Positions 33,361-44,640 of a DNA stretch of 64,000 bases are shown one piece after another. Source of the stretch: Epiperipatus broadwayi. Lineage: Eukaryota; Onychophora; Udeonychophora; Euonychophora; Peripatidae. The stretch spans positions 2,232,001 through 2,296,000 of the forward strand of contig JAQFVV010012496.1 in assembly GCA_028023455.1 (NCBI GenBank), in the 5' to 3' direction. Under the pieces are notes generated by a model, which searched no databases, was not told the origin of the DNA, and saw only the letters and a list, made by a program, of their open reading frames with translations. Position 1 is the first letter of the stretch. Each line of letters begins with the position of its first letter. Made by a program: the position numbers and the translations under genes.

Positions 33361-34479
33361 TAAAGTATTCAGATATTTTTATTTCTTGATATTTTGAAAT
33401 AATGAATTTTCTTAGAAAAGTCATGTTATATATGTAATGAGAATTGCATGAGGACTATATGAAACTTTCACGAAAAATATCATTTCAAGACTTATCTATC
33501 AAAATTCAGAAATTATGACAAATATAAATGTCATAAATTTTCAAATTGTTAAAATTCTTAATTTTTAATTTGTTACTATAATTTCTTAGCTTTAACATTT
33601 TCCTTGGTATGTGCATTTTCTGGCAACATATAATATTCTACTTTTGCATTGTTAAAATGAAATTATTTTGAAAATTGTCTTTTAAATCACATGGCAATGT
33701 TGCCAGTCAACTATTTTTAAACTAACATTTATGGTAATGTATAAGTAAAAGAGATATTTATTTTATATAGCGCTATGTTTTTATAAACTGTAATAGTAAT
33801 AATCAGCCATTAAGCTAATGCATATGCGCTTTGTTGATTTTTAACTATAAATGAATACTCTCATTTCCAAACACAAGATAAAGTCTTTGTGAAAAGATAG
33901 AATGAATCCATCTATCTTTTCGACCTAAACGTTTATGTATGGGTAAATCTTAAGCATTTGGGAATGAGAGCGTGAAGATGTTAAGCGATCACTTTAAATT
34001 ACTTTTGCTATGCCTGAATGAATGATGCTTGCGAAATTTTCTAGAATTTACGATACGTCATTCTTATTTGAAATTAAACATATGTAAATGAGATATTTAT
34101 TTTATATAGCGCTCTGTTTTTATAAACTATAATAGGAATAATGTATAAGATATTATTCAAAGTTAAAACGATATATGTCTGATTCTGCTACATTTGTTGT
34201 GTAGAACATTATAACCATGATAGAATGAATTCATTATTTGGTGATAAAGTTTTACTTTTTTCAGCTTATTAAATAGAATATAACTTATTGGCATACTACT
34301 TTGTATTTGCTTTTTAATAACTTACCTAATTCTTATATAATAATAAATAAAATAAAAAAAGAAATTCGCTGACTATAGAAATTAAAGCATTGAATCATCA
34401 AAATACAGATCCAAGATAGTCATATTCTGAAAAAAAAATTATCAAAATACAAAAGCAAGGATTAGATTACATGGTGGTA
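33361..34479. other. Intronic gap holding a direct-repeat-flanked segment
   Basis: It has no gene. It contains two 53-bp direct repeats (33751-33803 and 34090-34142) and an imperfect foldback between them, described separately. Confidence 0.5.
33751..34142. repeat. 53-bp direct repeats 339 bp apart, enclosing a foldback
   Basis: GAGATATTTATTTTATATAG begins at 33751 and at 34090, and the copies stay nearly identical through TTTTTATAAACT..AATAG.AATAAT. Inside, CTCTCATTTCCAAA (about 33859) and TTTGGGAATGAGAG (about 33957) are inverted. This may be a solo terminal-repeat arrangement or a tandem duplication followed by divergence. Confidence 0.65.
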
Positions 34480-35018
34480 CTACATTGGGAAGGATGTACT
34501 ATAGAGTGATTCCACGTATCTCCAAAACTTTTAGAGCAGTTTTACAAGAAGTACTTCGTGGATTAAAATGGAAAGCCAAAGAAGATAAATAAATGGAGAT
34601 TATTTAAATCAGCGATAATTTGCAAATAATGCTTCCAAGCTTCAAGAAAAATTGCAAGAGTTATTAGATAAAAATAGGACAAATCAGGATTAATGTTATT
34701 TACATTTAGTCCTAAAAAGAATGTAATGTAATGTACAATGGATTTTCATACATAATGTTAACAACAAAAACCTTGATTAGATTATTAATGCAGATGGAAA
34801 CATAATGGATAAAATTAATCAGAAAATTGAATTTCGATGGAGTGCTTTTGATAGAAATAACTTACTATTAAAAGAAAATATACTTATGTGTTTGAAAAGA
34901 TTAGTTTTTAATGGGTATGTTTTATCATTTCTTACTTATGAATCTGAGACTTGGATATTTAACAGAAGAACAATAAACTTCAGATCACTCAATGAAATAT
35001 GGAGTAATGTATATTAGA

Positions 35019-35058
<40 letters not shown>

Positions 35059-35350
35059 TCAAAACAAAATACATAGATGAGAGAACAGTTATCAGTGACA
35101 ATCACTGAAAGAATTAAAAAACTGAAATGAAGCCGGGTTGGATAGATTGGTAGGAGAGAGAATAGATTGGCAAATGAAATATTAAGTTGGATCCCTAAAG
35201 ATTTTAAAGACCTAGAAAGAGATTGTATGTGAGATGAATGGATGGGTGGAACCATGATGTTTGCTAAAATGTTGTGGATAAACGAGGCTAGGGATAAAAA
35301 AAATCTTCATCCTATGGTGGAATAATAATGGTTCATAATGATAGTGACAA
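34480..35350 (+). mobile_element. RTE-type LINE 3' end, second copy
   Basis: It is the same family as 1-850. Nucleotide blocks such as TTTTACAAGAAGTACTTCGT, AATGGAGATTA, GCAGATGGAAACATAATGG, CTTATGAATCTGAGACTTGG and the AGACCTAGAAAGAGA..TATGTGAGATG block are shared. The longest frame (34805-35017) covers the KINQKIEF...CLKRLVF segment. A trinucleotide microsatellite is inserted at 35020-35056. It is non-functional. Confidence 0.8.
35020..35056 (+). repeat. (AAT)n microsatellite
   Basis: About 12 uninterrupted AAT units. It replaces the spacer seen at the corresponding position of the RTE copy at 580-600. Confidence 0.95.
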
Positions 35351-36159
35351 TACTCAGATAGAAGAGCAAGTTGTTTGTATAAGTACACTAAAAGTCACAA
35401 TATGCACCATATGCTATTTCAATTATATGCTATCCAAAAAATAAACAAATAACCAAAAGAAGTGCAAATTTATCAATTTAGTCAAATTTGCAACAATTTA
35501 TCACAAACGGTATGACAGCACCTATTTTTTTGCCTTGCAGCACTCATTAATTCTAACAAGTTTCTTATTAATTATGTTTTCATGTTAAATAATTGAAAGC
35601 ATTTGTGATTTTTTTCTTCCAAAAATTTAATAGAAGTATTTCCTCTAATAAAATGATTTCTAAGTACTACCTTTTGAACGATGATTATATAATTGGCCGA
35701 ATGAGTTAAAAATCAAAACTTGTAATTGGCCAACTCCCAACTTTAACAAAATCTATTGTTAAAATAGATCACTTTTAATAATATAAATACGTTAGTTTCG
35801 TTTGTAAAAAGTATATTACTGAATTTTCAGATTACGAAAGCAAACGAAAATCTTTTCAAAAATAAAATTTGATTTATAATTTTAAAAATATTCAATTGTG
35901 GTGAAATAAAAGTAACCGCTATTCAACCAACCAAAAAAGATTGCTGACGCAATCTTTTTTTTTTCACTTTACGTTACGATCAATATGTAGCAATAAATAA
36001 ATAATTCTTGGTAATATCTTAACTATTTTACTAAAATAATTTGATTTTTAGTATTATTTTATCAATAATAATTTGTAATTCAATTCAAATATTGTTTAAA
36101 ATGTTGTAAACATTCGTTTATCATTTTCGTAATAAAAATCAAAACGAACGTAACTTTGT
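35351..36159. other. Intronic gap with a dispersed repeat
   Basis: The segment at 35410-35575 (ATATGCTATCCAAAA, TTATCACAA, GTATG.CAG, ACTCATTAATTCTAA) recurs at 50279-50400. A perfect small hairpin AAAAAGATTGC/GCAATCTTTTT lies at 35935-35960. No gene is supported. Confidence 0.5.
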
Positions 36160-36260
36160 ACTTTTTGGCAGCCATTACCCTTTCTGACAGAAGTGGGACA
36201 GCCAATAAGATTCAAGAAAAGTTGGTGAGGAGGCGGTGCTTTGGTTTTGTTTGACATATG
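36160..36260. other. Locally GC-richer segment with CCAAT motif
   Basis: This short stretch (GGCAGCCATTACCC, GGGACAGCCAATAAG, GGAGGCGGTGC) stands out from its AT-rich surroundings. It contains a CCAAT motif and a GCCAT motif. It could be part of an unrecognised repeat or a promoter. On the minus strand an ATGGCTGCCAAAAAG start is visible but leads nowhere I can support. Confidence 0.25.
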
Positions 36261-37257
36261 TGGTCATTTTTATTGATTTTTTACTTGTAAAATAACTCTG
36301 AAGAGGGCACCATCTTACAGAACTTTTGATTTTCTTTCTAATGACGTATCATATGTATACGTGGGATAAAAAGTAGCCGATTTAGAGTGATGTCAAATCT
36401 TCTCGTTTTTAGACGAGTCATGCATTATAAGAGTTAAGAGAATTTGTAGTTTCTCTAATAAATGATAAAATGACAGTTACTGATTAGTGATGGAAAAAAA
36501 AACAAATGGTGTTCAGAGATGAGCCATATTGTACAAAAAGAATAAACATCTATTAGACAAATAATGAAAAGAGAAAAACATATTTGTACTGTTATTAGAG
36601 CTCCTGAAAGAGCTAAAGTTGTGATCACATTAAAGGTATTTTTTTTTATACAAAAAATGCTTCTGATAAACATTATTGCATAGCATCAGAAAGCCTAATG
36701 TTTATAAGAATAGTGTAATATACTTCCTTGTCCACTGTATTAATAAAAATGTATAGTTATTATTTTTTTGAAAGTAAAAGATGAACACACACAATAAATA
36801 TATATGTAAACGTGCGCTCTTAAATTATTATTAATAACAATCTGGTTTTTTTAAAAACTTGTTTACACTATAATCTTATTGAAATAGTTAAGGCTTTACT
36901 TCATTAGAGTATGAAATCAATTAATATATATATATATATGTGCTCTGCGCACAGATAATGAAGCTATTAAACGTAAGTAAAATTATCAAAAATTACCGCC
37001 AAGCGCTTTCGGGACAGTTTATAGTCCCATATTCATGGTTACTTGTGTTTAGTTAAGAACTGTATATAAAATATTTATATATGCATATTATACATATATA
37101 AAAGCATGTTATTTATATGTACATGTTGAAAAATAATGTACACCTACACCACAGTAAACAATACGTATTGTAATCCAAGCTTATAAACAAAATATAAACT
37201 GTTATCCACTATCTATAATTAAATATTGCCTAACGCTATACTAGTAATAATAAAGTA
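36261..37257. other. Intronic gap
   Basis: No gene. A dispersed repeat containing AAGCGCTTTCGGGACAGTTT (37001-37020) shares its core with the arms of the palindrome at 44641-45242 (AAGCGCTTAGCC side). Confidence 0.35.
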
Positions 37258-37425
37258 AATAAAAATTCATATAACATTACAGCACTAACCAAAAAAAACT
37301 AAACTTCATTAAAATTTTTCCACAACCATGATTTTATATATTAAAGTCTATTTGTAGAAGAATTTTAATAAAGTTAAGTTGTTTTTTTGGCTAGTATTGT
37401 AATGGTATATGAATTTTTAATTTAA
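37258..37425. repeat. Foldback, arms about 62 bp
   Basis: AAAAATTCATATAACATTAC (37261) mirrors the right end (GTAATGGTATATGAATTTTT). The arms continue through GCACTAACCAAAAAAA against TTTTTTTGGCTAGTATTG. A related single arm lies inside the right repeat of the Penelope-like relic near 27390-27440. Confidence 0.75.
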
Positions 37426-37702
37426 CTATGTATAATATTTGAGAAAGTCCTTATTCTTCTACTTATCTAAAGTTATCAATTCTTCTTTAGTTTTTGTCAC
37501 TGATTCAAGTTTGGACAGACAAAGCATTAGCAGAGCCTTTGTGAGCATGGAATTTTGTTTTGATTGTTAACTGAATATTTTACAATGAATCTCTTTTTTT
37601 GTATGTATTAAGTAAGATCCCAAAAATAAAAGTAATTTGAAAAAAAATTTATTAACATATTGATGTTTTTTTTTTGGTACTTTTAAGTTTTCAGAACAAC
37701 CA

Positions 37703-37880
37703 AGATGGTAGTCCGTATTTTTGATAAAATTTAATAAATATACAGTTTCGAGGGCTTAACAAGATGGCAGCCTGTACTTCATTAACAATCTTCCAAAATT
37801 AATGTTAAATTTTAAAAAAAAAAAAAATGTATATTTATAAAATTTTATCAAAAATACTGACTGCTATTCAACTTCATCTT
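37703..37880. repeat. Imperfect foldback, about 178 bp
   Basis: AAGATGGTAGTCCGTATTTT at the left is mirrored by AAAATACTGACTGCTATTC...CATCTT at the right. The inner parts TGATAAAATTTAATAAATAT and its mirror pair around an A-run. A second AAGATGGCAG occurs in between. Confidence 0.65.
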
Positions 37881-38055
37881 AAAAATTAGTTTGGGCTATT
37901 TAATTTGTAATAGTGATTATTTTCTGTTTCTATGTAAGAGATTGTTATATATTCTCATCAAAATTATTCTAATTCTTTAAATAAAGTATCTTAATCATGG
38001 AAAGCAATTTATCAAATTCGTTTGAATATTAGTTGAAAGATAATGATTCAAGTCT

Positions 38056-38198
38056 AAAGACATTTTTTATTTTTATTTTTTCATATGTCATAGCATCGGC
38101 CGGGATACGAACCCACAACCGTCTGCAACCAACTACTTGCTTGCAAGCGGTTGCGATGACCTCTCGGCTAACAACGCTTGACAAAGACATTTTTTATT
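38056..38198 (-). mobile_element. tRNA-derived SINE with 16-bp TSD
   Basis: The 16-mer AAAGACATTTTTTATT stands at 38056-38071 and 38183-38198 as a target-site duplication. On the minus strand the insert begins with GTTAGCCGAGAGGTCATCGC, a clear D-arm with an A box of tRNA-Leu/Ser type, and later has GTGGGTTCGTATCCCG, a T-arm with a B box. It ends GATGCTATGACATATG followed by an A-rich tail. Total insert is about 111 bp. The copy at 49985-50110 shares the GATGCTATGACA.ATGA tail, so this is a SINE family and not a single retroposed tRNA. Confidence 0.85.
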
Positions 38199-38499
38199 AA
38201 TAGTAAACTATAACATGTTCCACACTATTATATCTGAAACACAAATGCCCAATTATTTCAACAATGTTGCGACATATGTTTCACCTAATGCAATTTAGTG
38301 GTATATTTTATCTATCACTGGTTAATACTTTATATTTCAATGAAATTGGTAGAGTTGAAAAAAAAAAGGGGGGAATTTGCTTCCTTTAATACAAAATACT
38401 CTCTTTTTTAACAATTCACAATGGGTTTTTAAAAGGTTTCAATAAAATCAAGAGCCTATACTAAAATGGAAACATACAGCAAAAATTAGGTAATTATAA

Positions 38500-39567
38500 C
38501 GTAATAGGGCTTGGCCACTTGATGGCGTTGTTGGCAGTCAAAAACAATACAATGTACAGTTTATGGGGTTGTGTGATTTTTAAATCGCTGTTTTGTTTTT
38601 TTTTTGGTTATTAATTTATTGATTGCTATAACTTTTTTTTTTCATTCCTTTTTAATTTTGTATTTAGTAAACGACAATCTGTTTTTTTTTTATTTTTAAA
38701 TCGCTGTTTTTGGACAAATTATCATCATTCCTCCTTTTTAGTTATTAATTGATTGATTGCTAGAACTTTTTTTGTGATGTCTATTTAGCGATGTCTTTCG
38801 CTTAATTATTGCTTTCTACATAGCAAAACAACTCTGTAGGGTTAGGTTTAAGTTTAAGGTTAGTTTTAGGGTTAGGGTTCTGTTGTTTGTAATGCTAAAA
38901 TAAAAAATATCAAAATCGTAACCGTAGTCGGACAAAAGAAAGAAACTCAAACTTTTTTAAACAACAACAAACACATATAAATGCCTTCTTTACTTATTAA
39001 ACATGTTTATAATATGTGCTTTCTATGAAATTTACAAAAAATCGTGTATATTTTTATTGCACAGCGAAATACTCGGCTTCTGTTTTCAGCAACTGCGGAA
39101 AAAATTACGCGATCGCCAGACATTTTATGAACTACGTGGTATTTCATGTGAAAACAAGATATCGCATGCGAACTCGGCCGAATTCTGTTGATGTATCCTC
39201 GGCAAACTTTTACACATTACACCTTCTCTAAATAAGGGTGTGGTCATTTGGAAAATTACTATAAAGTTAGGTTTCTTAAATTCATTACATGAACAAAGAT
39301 TGTGTAACGTATATTGTAAAAATTTGACTAATCAAACTACATATATATATATCAAACTGTACACGAAAGATAAGTGTGTGGATTCACAGTAACTGTCATG
39401 AAGCAGAAATAGGCCGTATTATTTCTGCGTTACGTCATCATCCATGGCCTTCTAATGGTTAAGACAAACATTAGATGTTTTCTATAGCGGTAAGTCAGGC
39501 CTTGTAAACGGCATTTGTTAGGTGTTTTGCGAGCCAGAACGCCATCAAGTGGCCAAGCCCGATTAGG
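38500..39567. mobile_element. TIR DNA element C (MITE-like, with tRNA-like block)
   Basis: The left end GGGCTTGGCCACTTGATGGC (38507 onward) is the exact inverse of the right end up to 39560. The outer C(G/C)TAAT adds an imperfect extension. TTATAA flanks both sides (38494-38499, 39568-39573) and is probably the target duplication. Inside are TTAGGG-like repeats (38839-38880), a 200-bp block shared with element A, and a right-end tRNA-like block. No transposase is present. Confidence 0.82.
39437..39510 (+). repeat. tRNA-like block inside TIR element C
   Basis: GGCCTTCTAATGGTTAAGAC resembles a D-arm with an A box. AACAT/ATGTT forms a hairpin at the anticodon position. The T-arm is degenerate. 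It is positioned as in elements A and B and followed by a GGCATTTGTTAGGTGTTTTG block. Confidence 0.45.
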
Positions 39568-39573
39568 TTATAA

Positions 39574-40605
39574 GTACCAAAATTAGTAAGTAGATGCATG
39601 AAATAAACTTTTATTAAACAAACAATTCCATGAAATAATTTTTTACTAAATAACCATGATTGGCTTAATTAAATGATGGTTATCCTTCTCATCAAAATTT
39701 TCAATATAGATAATATTTAAAGAATATAAAGATATAAGCATCATAGAGGATGGATTCATGTGATTTTACAAAAACTTAATTTCATCTAGCGTATTACAAG
39801 CCATCACCATTTTAACTGGAAATGTGGCTTTGATATCAAAAAATATTTCATTGTATACCAATGGCCAACATATCCTTATTCTTGTTATTTTGCAATTAGC
39901 TTTTATGCAAGTAACATATATTCAATTTTTGATATTTACACACAACTAGCTTTACTGTCAAAAAAATATTTGAAGCCATGGGTTTGTTTTGTTAGTCCGT
40001 TTTTGCTTTTCTTTCCTCCCTCAATTTGACTTGTAACATTCCGGCAATTTCAGACAATCCTCCCAATGAAATCAATTTTTAATTTTTTGAAATTTTAATT
40101 CAAATTATTTTATTCATTTTCAGATGAGTTCATACTGAGGAAAGATATACTGATATTACATTACGTGGTTCTGTGATTTGAGATTTTGTGAAAAAGAATT
40201 TTTTTAATAACGTTGAACTATAAAAATGGTTTCTTCTTCCACTATTGGTGATTATTAATATATATAGTCTTTAATGTACAAAGTTTTTAATAAAGCAATC
40301 TCTTACATTGTTTTCTCATTGATTAAAAAAAGTAATCTAAAATGTTGCTCGTCTAATGATGTGCGATCAAAAAGTTGTTAGGGCAACAAAAAGAATAAGT
40401 ATTTAAGTCTATCTAAAACTTCAAACATCATTTCGGCTCTAAAGTAATAGACAATCATAAAAGAAAATAAATCATAATTTTATTTTTCATCACTAATAAA
40501 ATAGTTTCATTGAGTTCATCAAAAAAAATTTTTTTTAAAAAAAATTGATATAATTATTCCTGCATTTATAATAATTTATTTTTATAAATTTTTTTTTTTT
40601 GCTAA
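39574..40605. other. Intronic gap
   Basis: No supported feature. AT-rich with homopolymers. Confidence 0.4.
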
Positions 40606-40607
40606 TA

Positions 40608-41466
40608 CACCTGGGTCTCTTTTTACACGGACTTAGTTAACACGATTTTGAAGTTGCGCGATTCGTGTTTCACCGGAAGTCGATTTCCGATAACGCGCTA
40701 TTACTTTAAATAATAAATTTCGCGCACTTACGTTATATTGAAAGTAATAGCATATTATTGGAATTCGACTTTCATCTTAATAATTTCAATATTTTCAGTG
40801 CTTTATAATAGTAAGATTTTATGCAATAATGAAATTAAAATCATGATTTCCACATTTTATGTATACACACATTAAATTTTACAAGATTATAATGCAAATT
40901 TGTTCAAACATTGTGCGTGTTAATTTTGCATTTTAAATCACATTCTGTTTTTGCTTTTTAAAAAAGAACGTAATCAATTATTTTCTTATTAATGACACTA
41001 ATCATTAACGTGCTCTTAAATTCCAACGAGAGCTAAATGGTTGTGTCTGGATATCGCGAGCTTCGTAAACAATTAATAAAATCATCGTCTCAAAGATTAA
41101 TTACATTGTCACAAGAAAATCATAATAATTAAAACGTGTATTAAAAAAATGTAAATTACTGTACTTTAAATTATGCATAAAAATATATTATTTTGAATAA
41201 AATTAAATATTATAGTTTAAAAAAGTTTGTCTTGTATCAATTTTTTTCAAATTTGAAATTTTTTATTAGTCATATTTTATTTCCTTATTTTTTTTTTTGC
41301 ACGAATTTTAAAGTAATTTTATGTTGGTGCTTTGCTTTTACGCGAATTTTGAAAAATCACAGACCGCATCCCCCCTTTTCAATGTAAGTTACGTCTATTT
41401 TTGCGTGATTTCGTTTGCGCGTGTTTTCTGAGGAACCTATCTATCGCGTAAAACCAGCCCCAGGTG
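40608..41466. mobile_element. pogo/Tigger-like MITE, copy 1 (inverted, shortened)
   Basis: It starts CACCTGGGTCTCTTTTTAC next to a TA (40606-40607) and ends in the inverse of CACCTGGGGCTGGTTTTACG next to TA (41467). Its sequence runs opposite to copies 2 and 3: ACACGATTTTGAAGTTGCG at the left equals the inverse of their right ends. At 859 bp it is an internally deleted derivative of the 1.16-kb copies. TA duplication and a CTCGTTTTACG-type end suggest the Tc1/mariner superfamily, pogo/Tigger branch. No coding region. Confidence 0.82.
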
Positions 41467-41468
41467 TA

Positions 41469-42080
41469 TATGAATATTCTTTAGAGGTTGTTTACTTTTA
41501 TTTTACTCACTGCCTTGATGGTTGATCTGTGTATATGTCAAATTTTTTTAAAAATTAACATAATGTACATTTTAAAATTTATTTTTGGTGCACCTTAAAA
41601 AAGTTTTTATTTTTCTAATATTTAACAAATAAGATTTTGAATATTTTTGCAGCACTATTTTTTTTAACAAAAAAAAATCAAGAATTTATTTTATATAAAT
41701 GCAGTCAAAATTATTATAAAAATTAGACAAAGAAACTAATGTACAGCTAATTGTTGTTTTAATAATGTAAATGATTAATTTTTTTTTTTTTTGCCAATAC
41801 TATAATTTTTTTATGCTTACAATAAAAATGCTACAATCTTGGATATCTTAAAAACAAATTACAACATTATTAATTTAAAATTGAGCAAATAAATGGTACT
41901 TTAAATTTATGCTTAGTAACTTTTGATCACATAAAGCTAATTAATAGCTGCATAATGCATAATATCATTTTGTTCTCAAAATAACTTGCAATTACGATGA
42001 TGAATCATATTTTTACTGCAGGCAAAATAACATTCATAAGGTTTCAATTTATAAAATGGAATGAATATTTTGTGTCTAAT
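41469..42080. other. Spacer between two MITEs
   Basis: AT-rich. Nothing recognised. Confidence 0.4.
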
Positions 42081-42082
42081 AT

Positions 42083-43242
42083 AACTGGATCTCGTTTTAT
42101 GCGGTAGATAGGTTCCACAGAAAACCCGCATTAAAAAAAATCATACAAAAATAGACTTAACTTACCTTAAAATATTGGGGGATAGGTTCTGTAATTTTCA
42201 GAAATCGCACAAAAGCAAAGCAATAAGGAAAAATTACGTTAAAATTCGCATTAAAAAATAAAAAATTAAGTATGACTAATAAAAAATATCAAATATTTGA
42301 AAAAAATTGATACAAGACAAACTTTTTTTTATTAACTACAGTATTTAGTTTTACATTTTTTCATACGTATTTTAATCATTATCGCTATTTGATGATATGC
42401 GGTTCGTTTGTAAACTGGTAAGAAATCAGATTTGTCACAAGTGGAAGTACAACTAGCGCCATTTTCAGTCTAGTCCTGTGTTAATGGTTTTCTGTTGACA
42501 ATGTAATCAGTGATTAAACTTTGAGACAATGATTTTACTAATTGTTTATAAAGCTTGCGATATCCAGACATATAACTAATTTAGCTCTCGTTGGAATTTA
42601 AGAGGTTCTTCATTGCAGCAAACTATCTCAGATTTCAGCATTTTCTTATGTTTTTCTTTGACTCACACATCAACGTAAAATCTATGATTAAATGATTAAT
42701 ACTTATCAGAAAATAATAAATTTGTCTTCATTGATAGATATTTGTGTTTACTACTGAAATAAATTTTAAATGTTCACATTTTGTTTCTATATTAAAAAAA
42801 TGACATCGCAATCAGTTTACAAAACATTATTTATTTTAAAAATCTAAAAGAATATTTATTTCTGTTATATCTAACAAAATACGTTTTAAAAGTTTAAATT
42901 TTTTGAATATTTATTGCAATATTTTTATACTCGTAAGTATATATCTATTATTATTTACTCATAAATATAAGTAGGTTATTTACGTAGAAGCTAAAATTCT
43001 AAATACAGCTTCAGGCCATATTCATATTAGCTTCTCATATAATATACTTTTGAAAAAAAAAGTATTTCAAGTCAAAATAAGTTATTAATAATTTAAATTT
43101 CTTGATATCTAATAAATATAGTAAATATAAACTTCTTTACCACATAAAAGAAAACCCACATAAAAAGATATTAAGAAGAAACATGAATCACATAACTTCA
43201 AAATCACCATAAAAAAAATCTGTATAAAACGGCACCCAGGTG
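42083..43242. mobile_element. pogo/Tigger-like MITE, copy 2
   Basis: The left end is CTGGATCTCGTTTTATGCGG (a few changes from the CACCTGGGTCTCG consensus). It is followed by TAGATAGGTTCC.CAGAAAAC and AAAAATAGAC.TAACTTAC as in copy 3. The right end is GGCACCCAGGTG followed by TA. An internal block with TTAATGGTTTTCTGTTGACA is shared with copy 3. 1160 bp, non-coding, same orientation as copy 3. Confidence 0.82.
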
Positions 43243-43244
43243 TA

Positions 43245-43804
43245 TACACATTTTAAATTTTAATATTAATACTGTTTACTGTTATATAAGATCAAAGTAT
43301 TTTTTGATTACTATATTGAAGGAAAATCTTTATTTTGGATATGTCATAAAGGAATGAACATTGGATGAAAATTAGATCAAGTACATTAATAGTATTTTAA
43401 TTCTATAATTAAAACATAATATATTATACTGTGTAATGAATAAACTCTATATTGTGCCATATATTTTTAATGTGAATGCATTATTTTATAATATCATCAA
43501 TCTTACAAAATGGTGACCATTTTGAAAAATTGTTGGTAATTTTTAAAAAAAAAAAAAGTTCTGAATTTTCTTTTTTACAAGTTATAATAATGAATAATCA
43601 ATAGTAATTCAACATAATGAATACAAGTCAATGATAATCGTTATGGGAATCATCTTAATAAAACTGTACCTTTAAATAAATTTATAATTACGACTTTAAA
43701 TTATCATAATAGATTTCTAACTATAAAATCTTTCCATTGACTCATTGTAAATCTAAAGATTTCACCAATACTAATGTGTAATAGGAATTGTGGACTTAAT
43801 CAGT
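43245..43804. other. Intronic gap
   Basis: No supported feature. Confidence 0.4.
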
Positions 43805-44015
43805 GAAGTATTGAATAGCTTCATGCTCTCAGTTCTAATCGCTTCAGCTTTACCTATTTGTATAGAAAGTAGGTTGAAGTAAAGAAGGGTTCCCTTTTGG
43901 GTTCCTCTCTTTTCTTCCAAAGTGTAAGCTTGTGGTTAAGACCTGTAGAGGTCCCTACCTTTGCATTTTCATGCGCATATTCTTGAGGTTTACAGCCTTA
44001 GTAAATATTACTGCT
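43805..44015 (+). repeat. Single-arm copy of the 16.4-kb palindrome family
   Basis: CTTTTCTTCCAA.G.GTAAGC, TTGTGGTTAAGACCTGTAGA and CAGCCTTAGTAAATATTACT match the right arm at 16501-16609. The left part matches the fragment at 1171-1262. It shows what the element looks like when it is not in inverted-dimer form. Confidence 0.8.
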
Positions 44016-44640
44016 AATCTGGGTAAATGTGTATGTGACTTTGAATCTGAATATTTTACCAAACATATATATTTTTGAGATTTTTATAAATATATAAAAT
44101 TATTTTTAAAAAAATATATAACAATTTTTTAGTATACCAATTATATTTGTTGAGATGAAAATTAAAAAGTATTTACAATTATAAATAATTTCTTTTTTAA
44201 AAAAAAGTACAGATGATCTAAAATGGTTTTTGTTTGGATTTAACAGTTATGACCTCTGTGAGAATAATTATTTAACTACAGACTTTTCTTTTGATATTTA
44301 TTCTCTTGTAAAAAAAATGTCTTTAGTTGTTTTTTGAAGTGTAAAATTCTTTCTAAGTCTAAACTTATAGATTTTTATTACTTTTTAACCTTTATTTTTT
44401 CAAATAAATAACCCAAATTATGAATTTTTTTATTTTATTATGCATATTTTTTTCTAACAATATTACAAATATATATCTTAAAAAAATATTTATAATGTTT
44501 TTTTTTTTTTCAGGAATACTGTCCTAATACTTATAAAAACAATTATTTTTGTGGAATATATTATAACCTCCATATTCAAAGTACTTATAAAAATAATTGT
44601 AGAAGTAATACATTTTATAAAAAGTTTTACAAAAAAAAAG
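44016..44640. other. Intronic gap with local duplicated phrases
   Basis: AATTGTAGAA.T.A.A.ATTT and TATAAAAAG.TTTA.AAAA phrases near 44590-44640 recur near 45555-45600, on the other side of the large palindrome. No gene. Confidence 0.4.
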
